Assembly (NCBI RefSeq): GCF_027595985.1
Contig: NC_073305.1
Location: 152,274,423-152,338,422, forward strand
Source of the DNA: Sorex araneus
Taxonomy: Eukaryota; Chordata; Mammalia; Eulipotyphla; Soricidae
Length of the DNA: 64,000 bases
Reading direction: 5' to 3'
Below the pieces are notes generated by a model. The model was not told where the DNA came from, did not search any database, and saw only the letters and a list, made by a program, of their open reading frames with translations. Shown here piece by piece: positions 10,824-20,423 of this stretch (position 1 is the first letter of the stretch; every line of letters starts with the position of its first letter). A program made the position numbers and the translations under genes.

Positions 10824-11567
10824 TATATGTATACATCTATTTGGTATTTATATATTGTGTTATATTTCTGGCATATAAAAACACAAAGCATAAGATTATC
10901 ATTATTGTTATTTTATAATTATTTGAGTTCTTTAGGAAGTCATACTTGGTAGAATATTAGCAAAAACAAAGTTTTTTCTTCTCCTGTTCTTCCTCCTTAC
11001 ATTAATTTATTGTGGTGAAAAACCCAGACCTGTTTTTTTTTTTAAATTTTTAGATGGAACTCTCTGGATTTTGGTGTCCCTTTCAGATATTAGATTATAA
11101 CCCTCTACACTTGAATACTAAAATATCTAGTTTAATAGTTATTATTTTAATTTAATTAAACAATAAAAACTTTGCTATCTTATGCAATTTAAAGTTTCAC
11201 GCTTCCCTTTCTTGTGCCAGATCCAACTGGGAGACCTTGAGTGGCAAAAAATTCTAATACTAAATCTCCTAAATCTCAAAAATCCTAAATCTCCCATTTA
11301 TCTTAAATTTTAATACATTTTCTAAAAAACAATTATGTTGGAGCTTGCTTCAATATGCTTAAAAATTTTACTAATTTACCCATAAAAGATAATATGGACA
11401 TTTTAGGGATAGAGGAGAACTTTTTAACCTGACAATAATACTTTATTCTTCATTTATTGAAGATTAGCCAAATAATATTATTTAATTTTCTTACAGAATT
11501 CATAACAATTTACCCATGAAAATTAATGCCACTTTTGAAATTCTATATTAAACATTAATTTTTTTTT
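10824..11567. other. AT-rich noncoding sequence
   Basis: No element or gene recognised. It contains homopolymer T/A runs. Confidence 0.4.
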
Positions 11568-11582
11568 AAATCATGATAATTT

Positions 11583-12119
11583 TTTTTTTTCAGCTTGGCT
11601 ATGACGAGTCGTGTGCTCTCTTCAGAGAGATGTATAATGGGTCTCTGGATCATGGCTAATGATGAGATTATCTGACTCCAGCCAGAGGTGGTTTATGGGC
11701 GTGACTGCTGAGTCAAGGGAAACAGGGGGGTAGGGGGAGGACCCATTCCTGGTCCCATTGAACCAAGAATTTTCAGTCACAAGTTCTGAATACCTGGGTT
11801 TTCTTCGGATTCACTCGTGGGTGAGGCTCAGCCCAGGCATTTGGAGAGTGGCCATGATCATGGCAGCGGTTGAGTTCTGTAGTTTTTTGGCTGCTGGCTG
11901 GGGCTGAGTTCTTGGGCAGGGAGAGGAACTCACCCACCCCACTCGGGATCACCCCAGATGAAACAGCCTGATGCGGGGTCCAGAGACATGGCTATGGCGG
12001 TCACGCAACATGTCATACCTCACACCAGTAATATTCCAAGAGTAGTGCACCACATTTGATGGGGGTTAAAATAAAAGGCGCCAATCTTAGAGGGAAATAT
12101 ATTTTTACAGTATATGTGT

Positions 12120-12157
<38 letters not shown>

Positions 12158-12480
12158 TTAAGCACATAAGATTCAACCTTAAACAACATGTTATTAATCT
12201 CATATAGAAGGGCTTAATGGCCCTTGGGTGAAATACAACAATCTTCAGGCACTCTCCTCTAAGGAAACTTTTTGGATCAGTTTCAGTGTTTTTTTTGGTA
12301 AGAAACAATGCAAAATAAATTATTTTTGGTCTGCTTTGGGGCAGGGGTTGGGGCTTTGGAAGGAAATTCTTGAAATATGGTGGTGGGAAGGTGTAATGGT
12401 GGTGGGATTGGTGTTCGAATATTGAATGTAATCAAATATTGTGAACTACTTTATAAAAATAAAATTAAAAATTAGAAAAA
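11583..12480 (+). mobile_element. A-tailed retroelement containing one ~374-bp monomer
   Basis: A 15-bp duplication, aaatcatgataattt, sits at 11568-11582 and 12481-12495. The 5' part (about 11600-11990) is a diverged monomer ('gggtctctggatcatggc', 'ctgaatacctgggtt'). Then come a (TG)n array and a GGTGGTGGGA-rich 3' part, ending in aataaaattaaa plus an A-run. The monomer is antisense relative to RTE-tailed copies, and the A-tail implies L1-type mobilisation. Confidence 0.7.
12116..12155. repeat. (TG)n microsatellite
   Basis: A run of about 20 tg units, internal to the A-tailed retroelement. Confidence 0.95.
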
Positions 12481-12495
12481 AAATCATGATAATTT

Positions 12496-13029
12496 GCTAT
12501 GGTTCAATTATCAACTCAGTAATTTTTTTCATTATTTTTTTCTTTAACCATCTACTATTCCAAATAACATTCTCACAGAAATTGTATCTTAGTGTTCAAA
12601 TGGATTAAACAAAATTATAGCAATATATTCTTCACTCTCATTATTATTTTTATTTTTTTCTTAATAGTTTCTAGTAATGTCCTTTTTTTTGGACTACTAT
12701 GTTCTAGTTCAAAGCCATTTTTGATCATGGAAAACATCAAAAATTCTAAGACTTCTGGCATTAATAACAAAAATTTGTTTCAAAGCCAATTATCTTTCAT
12801 CAACACTAGAAAATATATTTGTGTCCTTATAGCCACTCCATATTCTGTCTGAAGAATGGGATAATCAGTAAATGGAAGAGAATAAGAAAAACAAGAGTTA
12901 ACTGAGCGTGTATGTTTGAAATACAAAAATTGAGACCACACAAGGAAGGTGAAAAGCTCCGGAGCTTCTGATGTAATTAGCTGTGTTACAAACAACTTAA
13001 TTGACGGAATTGATAAAAAATGAAATATT
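12496..13029. other. Noncoding sequence, nothing recognised
   Basis: AT-rich, with short unconvincing frames only. Confidence 0.4.
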
Positions 13030-13200
13030 GGGGTCTAGGGTATGGCACAGTTAACGAGCACTTGCTTACATGAGTGAGGCTCTGAAGTTTGATAATTGGC
13101 ACCTAATGGTCCCCTAAGTACTGTTGGGAATGAGCCTGAGTATCCGCCTGGGAATAGACCTTAGCATAGCCAGTTTGGCCCCAAAACCAAATAAAAATGC
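13030..13200 (+). mobile_element. Diverged tRNA SINE (old type A relative)
   Basis: It keeps the order of type A motifs (head, 'acctaatggtcccctaagta', 'ggccccaaaaccaaataaaa') but with many substitutions, so it is older than the near-consensus copies. Confidence 0.7.
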
Positions 13201-13323
13201 AAACAACAAAAAAAAGAATAATCTTACAAGCATTTTTGAAATTCTGCTTAACAAATTATTGTCATTACAGACATTTTAAGGTTACAGATATGTTTTTGGC
13301 AACTCTGCTTTTATCATTATTAT

Positions 13324-13541
13324 CAACTTGTCATCCCAATGATCTTTGATTTGCTCGAGTGGGTGCCAGTAATGTCTCCATTTGTCCCTGTAGCGTGCTA
13401 GTGTAGCCCAATGGTATCTGCTCGCTCCAGGAACACGAAGAGCCTCAAACCGTTCATACAGGGTTTTGACAAAGAAGTCTGACCGTCTCGTAGGTGGGCG
13501 GCCACGGGTCTTTTGACGTCCCATGGAATCCAGTCGCTATG
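13324..13541 (-). mobile_element. RTE-clade LINE, 5'-truncated 3' end
   Basis: The minus-strand translation (13524 downward) has the C-terminal pattern of RTE-type reverse transcriptases: GRPPTRRSDFF, then HWATLARYRDKW, then YWHPLEQI, with the coding frame running almost to the end of the element. A 10-bp duplication, tcattattat, at 13314-13323 and 13542-13551 brackets it. Its last ~55 bp align to the tails of type B SINEs and monomer elements. No poly(A) is present. Confidence 0.85.
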
Positions 13542-13567
13542 TCATTATTATAATCTACATAATTTAA

Positions 13568-13742
13568 GGGCTGCAGTGATAGCACAGCGGTATGGCATTT
13601 GCCTTGCACTAGGACGACCCAGATATCTTGCCTGCATGGCAGAGCCTGGCATATTCGATATGCCAAAAACAGTAACAAGTCTCACAATGGAGACATTACT
13701 GGTGCCCACTGGAGCAAATCGATGAGCAATGGGGTGACAGTG
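13568..13742 (+). mobile_element. Type B SINE with internal deletion
   Basis: tRNA head, then a shortened body, then 'atatgccaaaaacagtaaca' and the tail 'gagacattactggtgccc', ending in gacagtgac. A 12-bp duplication, acataatttaag, starts at 13557 and 13743 and overlaps the element edge by a base. Confidence 0.88.
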
Positions 13743-13789
13743 ACATAATTTAAGTGGCCAACAAAACAATGCATCAAACCCTTTTTTGA

Positions 13790-13963
13790 GGGGCTGGATT
13801 GATAGCACAGCGGGTAGGGCGTTTGCCTTGAATGAGGCCGACTCAGGTTTGAGTCCCAGCATCCCATATGGTCCCCCTAGCACTGTCAGGAATAATTCCT
13901 GAGCACATGAGCCAGGAGTAACCCCTGTGCATCGCTGGTGTGACCCAAAAAGCAAAAAAAAAA
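13790..13963 (+). mobile_element. Type A SINE
   Basis: Near-complete, ending in gcaaaaaaaaaaaaa. The 14-bp duplication aaacccttttttga lies at 13776-13789 and 13964-13977. Confidence 0.93.
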
Positions 13964-14185
13964 AAACCCTTTTTTGAAAACTGTAAGATTCTAACTATAG
14001 TCTTTATTATTATTAACACTTTCTGTGATGTACTATCAGTAATCACAAAGGTGTAAACCAGCAATGGTATCTTTAATTGTTCATTTCATTCAGAATGATT
14101 AAAAATTTTAATTATTGCAATATATTAATTCTTAGTGTATTCCATATTTTCACAGTAGTACAGACATTGAACACTTTATACAATA

Positions 14186-14784
14186 TCACTATATCACTGT
14201 ATCACTGTCATTCCATTGTTCGTCGATTTACTCAAGCAGGCACCAGTAACATCTCTATTACACTCAGTCATGAGATTTTAGCAGCCTCTCCTTACTCCTC
14301 TTTCCCAGCAATTGGAGGCTCCTTCAGGGTAAGGGGAATGAGACCTGTCATTACTGTTTTTGGCATATCGAAGCCAAGGGTAGCTTGCAGACTCTGCCAT
14401 GCGGGGGGGATACTCTTCGTAGCTTGCTGGGCTCTCCAAGAGGTAGGTATATAACTGTTTGGATATGAATATGCCACAGGAGCTTGCCAGGCTCTCCCAA
14501 GTGGGCAATAGACTCTCGGTAGCTGTCAGGTTCTCCAAGAGGGAGAACTAGCCTATTAGATGCCCAGGATCTTGGTTTTGTAGTCTCTGATTGTTGGCTG
14601 TTGATGGGATTACACGGTGCCGGGGGCAGTATCTAGGTGTGACTGCCTAACTACTGGAAAATGGGGAATCTGGGTGGAAGAAGCCCAGTCATGATCCAAG
14701 CAGCCTTAGAGATATCAGCCCTGGGTCCCGCACACCTGGGTTCCTCCACCAGCTCTCCCATGTGTGAGGCTCGTCTGAACATCA
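14186..14784 (-). mobile_element. Monomer element copy e
   Basis: The left end has tatcactgtatcactgtc repeats and the RTE-like tail, followed by the 'aggctccttcagggtaaggg' block and one partial core ('gattgttggctgttgatggg'). The head-proximal segment is internally duplicated ('ccacaggagcttgccaggct' near 14473). No clear target duplication. Confidence 0.75.
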
Positions 14785-15425
14785 ATTAGCTAAAATATAA
14801 AATACTCTGTATTTTCTCTTTTATTATAGGGTTATACGAGGATGTGCTTGTGAACCAAAGGATCCTTACCCGGATATACTTGGAGCAGGGGCATACAATG
14901 CCAAGCACTGAATTCAGGTGTCACATATGATAGAAATGTGTTTTGCCAGTTAAGCTATATATTGGACCCATATTCTTAAGGTACTGTAACCACAGAAGAA
15001 TAAGATATTTAAAATTAAATTGGATTTTTAATATAGTTTTACACATTTACATATGACCTGTATTCTTGCTATCTAAAATCTGTGGTTATATTTTGGTATA
15101 TGCCTTTCCAGAATTGTACATGTGTGAATGCACATCTATGTTTCTTAAAGTTCTTGGAATCATATTACTGTAAACTTGATTTATATGTATTTTCTCACTT
15201 GTCACTAACAAAGACCTCCAACTGGGTTACTAAAGAGTTTCAAAATATTTTTAATATGGCCATAAAATAGTTAGTTGAATGTGTGTACCCCAATTAAAAT
15301 ATCATTTTCCACATCTTTGTACACAAAATGTACTTTACATTTAGCACATTCACTTAGGATAAATATGAAGAATAAGTATAACACTATTAGAAAATAATAA
15401 AAGCAGGCATCAACATAAATCATCA
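14785..15425. other. Noncoding sequence
   Basis: About 14830-14970 may be a very old tRNA SINE ('ccagttaagctatatattgg'). The rest is unassigned AT-rich DNA. Confidence 0.35.
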
Positions 15426-15438
15426 ACAACAGAAGAAT

Positions 15439-15613
15439 TTTTTTTTTTTTGGTTTTTGGGTCACACCGGCAATGCTCAGGAGTTATTCCTGGCTTATGCA
15501 CTCAGGAATTACTCCTGGCGGTGCTCGGGGGACCATATGGGATGCTGGGATTCAAACTTGGGTCAGCCGCATGCAAGGCAAACGCCCTACCTGCTGTGCT
15601 ATTGCTTCAGTCC
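15439..15613 (-). mobile_element. Type A SINE
   Basis: Starts with a T-run (A-tail complement) and 'tttgggtcacacc', and ends with the complement of the tRNA head. The 13-bp duplication acaacagaagaat lies at 15426-15438 and 15614-15626. Confidence 0.93.
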
Positions 15614-15626
15614 ACAACAGAAGAAT

Positions 15627-16344
15627 ATTTAATGGCTTAATTTTCCTGTGTAGACTGTAAAGCACCATGGCTTCTCACATATGTTAACTTCTCAGAATGG
15701 TATATGGGTTATCATTATTTTTTCTCTAACAAATTTTAGTTTTGCCTCCTGAAATTAAGTAGCAGAATCAAAGTGTCCTTTCACATCTGTACAAAATTTA
15801 CATTAGAGCTGATTGGTACTTAAAAAAAAGAAAGAACGTGTTTAACCATTCTACTGTCAATGTGACTTCTGTTACTATCATGCACTTTCTATTTAGGCTC
15901 CCTTTATGTGTCCAGGATTTAGAGTTAATCATCTCTCTAGTTAACTCTCATGATTATTATCTCTCATGCCACTTCTAGAGGGAAGACTTTCTACGTGTAT
16001 GCTAAAGTTCTAATGAGTTTAAATTATCGCACTAGTGAAAAACAATTCTTAAAAAAGCTTAAAAAGAAACTTTTAAAAAGCAGTACATTTTGAATATTTA
16101 GGTTGTAGTGGAATTTTTCAAAGTTTGGTTCTGTAACTTTAATAAATGAGGATAAAGTTTAATTGAAGATAGTTTTTTAAAGAAAGCGTGCAGAATTTTG
16201 ATGCTTCTCTTAACAACTAAAGGCAATATAACATAATGGGAAATTAGTAGAACAGAGTGAATCTTAAGTTTTTCACTTTAACTTTTATTAGGGGTCATTC
16301 AAACTTTTTGACAGATCTATTTTGCATAAAGTATAATTATTTAT
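15627..16344. other. Noncoding sequence
   Basis: AT-rich, with no recognisable element. Confidence 0.4.
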
Positions 16345-16522
16345 AGGGCCAAAGTGATAATGTAGGGGTGAAACCCTTGCCTTGCACAGCAGCCCAACTT
16401 CAGTTCCATTCTGGGCACTGCACAGGGTCTCCTGAACACCCAAGCACTATCAGGAGTGATCCCTGAGCACACAACTAGCAGTATAAATTGAGCACCACTG
16501 GGTGTAATCTCTCCCCCAAAAT
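16345..16522 (+). mobile_element. Diverged tRNA SINE
   Basis: It shares type A layout (head, 'tctcctgaacacccaagcac', 'aggagtgatccctgagcaca') with heavy divergence. Confidence 0.7.
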
Positions 16523-16552
16523 AATTACATACCAATCATACCAATATTATAT

Positions 16553-17084
16553 CATGAATCACGAATCACGAAATCCCATTAATCACCGATTTCTCGGGCA
16601 GGCTCAGTAACATCTCATATCGTCCTTTCCCTGAGATCTTACAAGTCTATCTCGACTCGGCCCTCCTAACGATGTTGCACTGGGGGCTCTTCAGGGTCAG
16701 GGGAATGAGATCCAGCTTGTTACTGGATTTTGCATATGAATACACCATGGGAAGCTTGCAAGGCTGTCCCATGTGGGCAGGAAACTCTCAGAAGACTGTC
16801 AGTTTCTCCCAGAGGGAGAAGTAGGCTAAAGATATCGTGCAGCCGCAAAGTGTGCTCTCTTCTGAGAGCTTGCAGAGAGTCTCTTGCCCACACGCCTGGC
16901 TGTCTTCCCCAGGGCCCCTCGAGGGGATTGACTCCAGCTTCCCTCCCCACCCTGAGCAGAGCTCCTGACGGCCGAGGACCACCAGAACCTAGCTACAGCC
17001 ATGCTGGAGGCCTCTCTCTACACATTCGGACAGGCCTCATGCATAAAGGTATGGGCAGAGGAACCCAGGTGTGTGTAATTCCAT
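16553..17084 (-). mobile_element. Monomer element copy f, inverted 5' part
   Basis: The 11-bp duplication caatattatat is at 16542-16552 and 17085-17095. The tail-side part (to about 16873, 'tgagagcttgc') is minus sense. From there the remaining core is flipped, so its 5' end ('agagagtctcttgcc') sits at the junction. This is the arrangement expected from twin priming. The left tail reads atcccattaatcaccgattt. Confidence 0.8.
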
Positions 17085-17158
17085 CAATATTATATACCAA
17101 TATCATATATCAACCATACCAGTACTGTTAGGATTAAATAAATTCTTACATAGAAGCT

Positions 17159-17638
17159 TGTTGGGGAACAGTTTTTCCCCAATGGTGCCCGGACATGTTG
17201 CACACCGGATCAGGGCAGACGTGGGGTGAAGGATGATGGGTGCAAGGAGAAACACCCTCTGGGCAAGCTCTGGCTGTTCACTTTATTGCCAAATAGATAC
17301 ATATTTTATAGAGGGTCTCAGCTTACAAGAAAGACCAATCACTTGAAGTTCAGCATTATTGGCCTATCACCTCTCCAACTCTGCTATGCCCCAGTCCAAT
17401 CCCAATCAAGGCTAGATGCTGCAATTAGAATGGCTTGCTAAGCATACGTGACAGTTTTTTGTGTCTAGGGCTCATGTAAGTAGGAGGTTGAGTGAGGCAC
17501 AAGGCTGAACACCTGGTGCTGGCTAACACCCGGTTCTTGCCAACTTTGCTGAGATACTCCCTTTTGTATGGCTTTGTCTCTGTGACGCTTTGGAAGGTCG
17601 GGTCTTATCTGTACCAATGTCTGTCACCATGCTTCACA
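17159..17638 (-). mobile_element. Solo LTR, class II (ERVK/IAP-like) endogenous retrovirus
   Basis: A 480-bp unit that reads TG...CA on both strands (minus strand from tgtgaagc to ccccaaca), with a 6-bp duplication gaagct at 17153-17158 and 17639-17644, the length typical of class II elements. On the minus strand it has CCAAT-like words, a TATA box (ctctataaaatatg, complement near 17307-17320) and then caataaag (complement near 17284-17291), in the correct order for U3-R. No internal viral genes flank it, so recombination has removed the provirus body. Confidence 0.8.
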
Positions 17639-17644
17639 GAAGCT

Positions 17645-18049
17645 GTCACTGTAAGAACAATACAATCTTTCATTATACTTTAATATTCCTTTAAATATGT
17701 AAATATTTTAGAAAGAATGTACTTACATTGTAAAATGTATGAAAATGCAAATAAATTAAAAATCTTTGAATAACTAATCCTTAGCTTGCAACCACTTATG
17801 AAATTGTTGGAGGGCATTAATGTTAGAATTACCTATTACTTAACCTTCTGTACTGTCCAATAAGGTGATCACTTATGACATGATTATTAAATACAAGTGT
17901 AAATTAGTTAAGTTTAAATAAAAATAAGTTATAGTAACTATATTTCTAATGTTCAGTAGTCACATGTTGCTTCTATATTGATCAGAGCATATATGGTAAT
18001 TATCCATTATTAAATAAAGTTTTATTAAATCAAGTCTAAGAAAAGACCC
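17645..18049. other. AT-rich noncoding sequence
   Basis: No element or gene recognised. Confidence 0.4.
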
Positions 18050-18560
18050 AGTAGTTGACAGAATAATGCCATCCTAAAGATGTTAATTTACATAACAAAA
18101 GGACATTAAAGATATGAATAAGTTAAGGAAACAGAAAAGATGATCTCTGTAGGTCAAATGGAATAACAATAGTTCTTCAGAGAAAAGGTCAGGAGTCAGG
18201 AAGTGGTCAGGAGTGTCAGAATTTAAAAAAAAAAGAGTATAATGTAAATGGGAGGCAGAGTGATTCACTATAAAGATAGAGGGAAAGGACCTTTTTTTTT
18301 AAGAGATGCTATGGATGATTCTAGAATCTCATATAGGCAAGAAACAAGGCGAGATAGCTAAAGTCAATAAAACCAAGTATAGCAGAAATCTTTAGGTGGA
18401 AAGTACAGGGAAACAGTCACCCTGAATAAAAGCCACACGGCTGATACCTTGATTTTTAGACTTTGACCTTAAGAACTGAAAGCTGATCAAATTTGTATTG
18501 TTTTAAGCCATCAAGTTTCTGGCAGATTGTTACAGTAGCAATAGAAAAACTAATACATAT
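18050..18560 (+). mobile_element. Ancient ERVL-MaLR (MLT1-like) LTR
   Basis: It keeps the order of MLT1-type landmarks: 'gttgacagaataatgccatc' at the start, 'aggaaacagaaaagatgatc', 'gctgataccttgattttta', then 'ttgttttaagccatcaagtt' and 'caatagaaaaactaatac' at the end. It is diverged and has no coding sequence. Elements of this class are shared by eutherians. Confidence 0.7.
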
Positions 18561-19371
18561 GAAATTCTCTCCAATCCCTTCTCACTAAGCGTTACATCTT
18601 CAATTACTTCTATTGTAAAAGTATGGGAACACTTTTGTACATGCAATAGTAAATATTTGAACTGAGAACTGTAGTGGCTCATAGGGTAAAAGGTGAGAAC
18701 AATGGCAGACTGAAAATTTTGGAAATGAAGAACTGTAATAGATCATTTGTGTACACCGATTAAGTGTAACAGACCATTTGTGTACACTGATACTGAAATC
18801 ACAATTGCTTCGGGGACAGTACTTTAGTAACATTGGAACAATCCTCAGACTACCAGTTGCAACAGAAGATAAATCCACACCGGAAATAAAGTACCATCCA
18901 GACTTTCTGAATTCCCAAGCAGGATGGATGGTGTTTTGTGTAATGCACAAGGAAGTACAGAAAATGTCAAACTGCTTGGAGCAGTAGAACGATTTCAATG
19001 AACTGGCATTAAAAACTATAACAGAAGTTATACCTGAAAGGTGTTCAATTCAAAGGGTGTGGCATTTGTTAAGAAAAGCTAGGAAAACAACAACAAAAAC
19101 CCCTTCCAGCAAAATCAAATGAAATCACGTGAAAGTAAAAAGCTGTTAGTACCAGAAAATCCCCTTTCAGTTCTTTAGGAAGAAAAAAGAATATCAGAAA
19201 CTCCCTTATCATTCATCTCTGTAGCCCACTGACTCTGTCTAGGTCACGAGAGCTTGGGAGTAAGTGTAACGGCTTGAGCATACCAGCCTTTTCCCGCATA
19301 TTCCCAGTAACTCGATGGAACAGGGAACAAATCGGTTCACGGAACAGGTTTGATGGACAAGCCCAGTAAAG
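18561..19371. other. Upstream flank of CENPW
   Basis: Mostly single-copy-looking sequence. It contains a local duplication of 'agaccatttgtgtacactga' around 18741-18790. A 132-codon minus-strand frame (18600-18998) has no recognisable domain and is not called. Confidence 0.4.
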
Positions 19372-19500
19372 CACGCCCCGCCCCATCATGACGTCACGGG
19401 GCGCCTTCTGGGAGGGTGTGGCGCGCCGGGGGCGGGGCTAACTCGGTGACGTCAGTAGCGAGCGTCTGGCGCGCGCCATTGGCGCTGAATTCAAAAATTG
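19372..19500 (+). promoter_or_regulatory. CENPW: CENPW CpG-rich core promoter
   Basis: The only strongly CpG-rich stretch nearby. Visible sites are GC boxes at 19374-19384 and 19428-19438; two perfect CREs (TGACGTCA) at 19389-19396 and 19447-19454; an inverted CCAAT (ATTGG) at 19478-19482; and GGCGC (19481-19485) followed after exactly 4 nt by TTCAAA (19490-19495). That last pair matches the CDE/CHR tandem of G2/M genes bound by DREAM/MuvB. Cell-cycle regulation is an inference. The start site is probably just downstream. Confidence 0.75.
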
Positions 19501-19657
19501 CGACAGGTCTGCCGGGCCCTGCAGGAGCGTCTGGCAGCCGAATTAGCCTTTTTTTTTTTTTTTTTCTTTTTTTGGCTGTCCCATCGCTGTGAACTTCGGT
19601 GCTGTGCAGGGAAGACCTCGGCAGTGGCGCCTACTGCCGTCGTCCCCGGGGGAGACG
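19501..19657 (+). other. CENPW: Probable CENPW 5' UTR with internal poly-T
   Basis: Between the promoter sites and the start codon lies GC-rich sequence broken by an interrupted T-run at 19549-19573. The transcription start is not determined from sequence. The only in-frame extension upstream of the ATG begins with a GTG, so no longer ATG-initiated protein is available. Confidence 0.5.
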
Positions 19658-19783
19658 ATGGCGTCCTCCGGCACCGTGTCCCAGAGGAAGCAGATCCAGC
19701 GGACGGCTCCCCGCGGCTTTCTGAAGCGCGTCCTCAAGCAACGGAAGCCTCAGCTGCGCCTGGAGAGGAGCGCCGACTTACTG
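19658..19783 (+). CDS. CENPW: CENP-W, coding exon 1 (residues 1-42)
   Basis: CENP-W is a small histone-fold protein that pairs with CENP-T and, with CENP-S/X, forms the DNA-binding T-W-S-X particle of the inner kinetochore (CCAN). This exon encodes the basic N-terminus and first helix region. VSQRKQI, APRGFLKRV and KPQLRLE are identical, or nearly so, to the human protein as I know it. The ATG has a strong context (A at -3, G at +4). The exon ends ...GACTTACTG with donor gtgggc at 19784, phase 0. The donor is weaker than consensus at several positions but is required for the in-frame join to exon 2. An unrelated overlapping frame (19498-19971) is rejected. Confidence 0.95.
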
Positions 19784-20241
19784 GTGGGCTTCCGTCCCTC
19801 CGCGGGGGAGGCTGGGGGGGGAGAAATCTTAGCTCGTTTTTTGTTGTTGTTTTTTTTTTGGCGGCCCCACCCCATCTAGTTTTTCTCAGGTATAAGAATT
19901 TGTCAATCCTGACGACGCAGGTTTTTCCCGGACTCCTCCACGAGCACGGATTCCAGACTCTCTTGTATTAGGGGTCCCCCGGAGAGGCAGATAACTGGAT
20001 TTCCAATAGAGGGTGATAATCATGTATGACCTCGACAGGCCGCAGTTTGCTTAAGAGGGAAGCTGACATTAAGTTCCTGCTTACCGCCGAGTGACACCCC
20101 ATCCTTGCAGGGGCAGTCTGGTAAACGCGCACAGTGAGCTTGTGCAAGTAGTGAAAGCTAGACTTTGGGAACTGGTTTTTGCATTCAGCCCGGGTCCTTT
20201 TTGTTTGACTTTTGTTAAAGGCATTCTTGACGTGCATTTCT

Positions 20242-20423
20242 TTCTTTTTTTTTTTTTTTTGCTTTTTGGGTCACACCCAGCAATACTCAGGGGTTACTCC
20301 TGGCTTTGCACTCAGGAATTACCCCTGGCAGTGCTTGGGGGACCTTATGGGATGCCGGGGATCGAACCCGGGTCAGCCGCGTGCAAGGCAAACGCCCTAC
20401 CCGCTGTGCTATCGCTCCAGCCC
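20242..20423 (-). mobile_element. Type A SINE in CENPW intron 1
   Basis: Full length, antisense to the gene, with a T17-19 leader. The 16-bp duplication cttgacgtgcatttct is perfect at 20226-20241 and 20424-20439, so the insertion is young. Confidence 0.95.

Noticed and set aside
18600-18998. 132-codon minus-strand frame
   Set aside because: No recognisable domain, no splice or start support. It overlaps a locally duplicated noncoding segment.
19589-19657. N-terminal extension of CENP-W
   Set aside because: The in-frame extension starts at GTG, not ATG, and human CENP-W begins at the residue matching 19658.
19498-19971. 157-codon frame overlapping CENPW exon 1
   Set aside because: A different frame from CENPW, crossing the poly-T and the splice donor. 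It is explained by GC-rich sequence.
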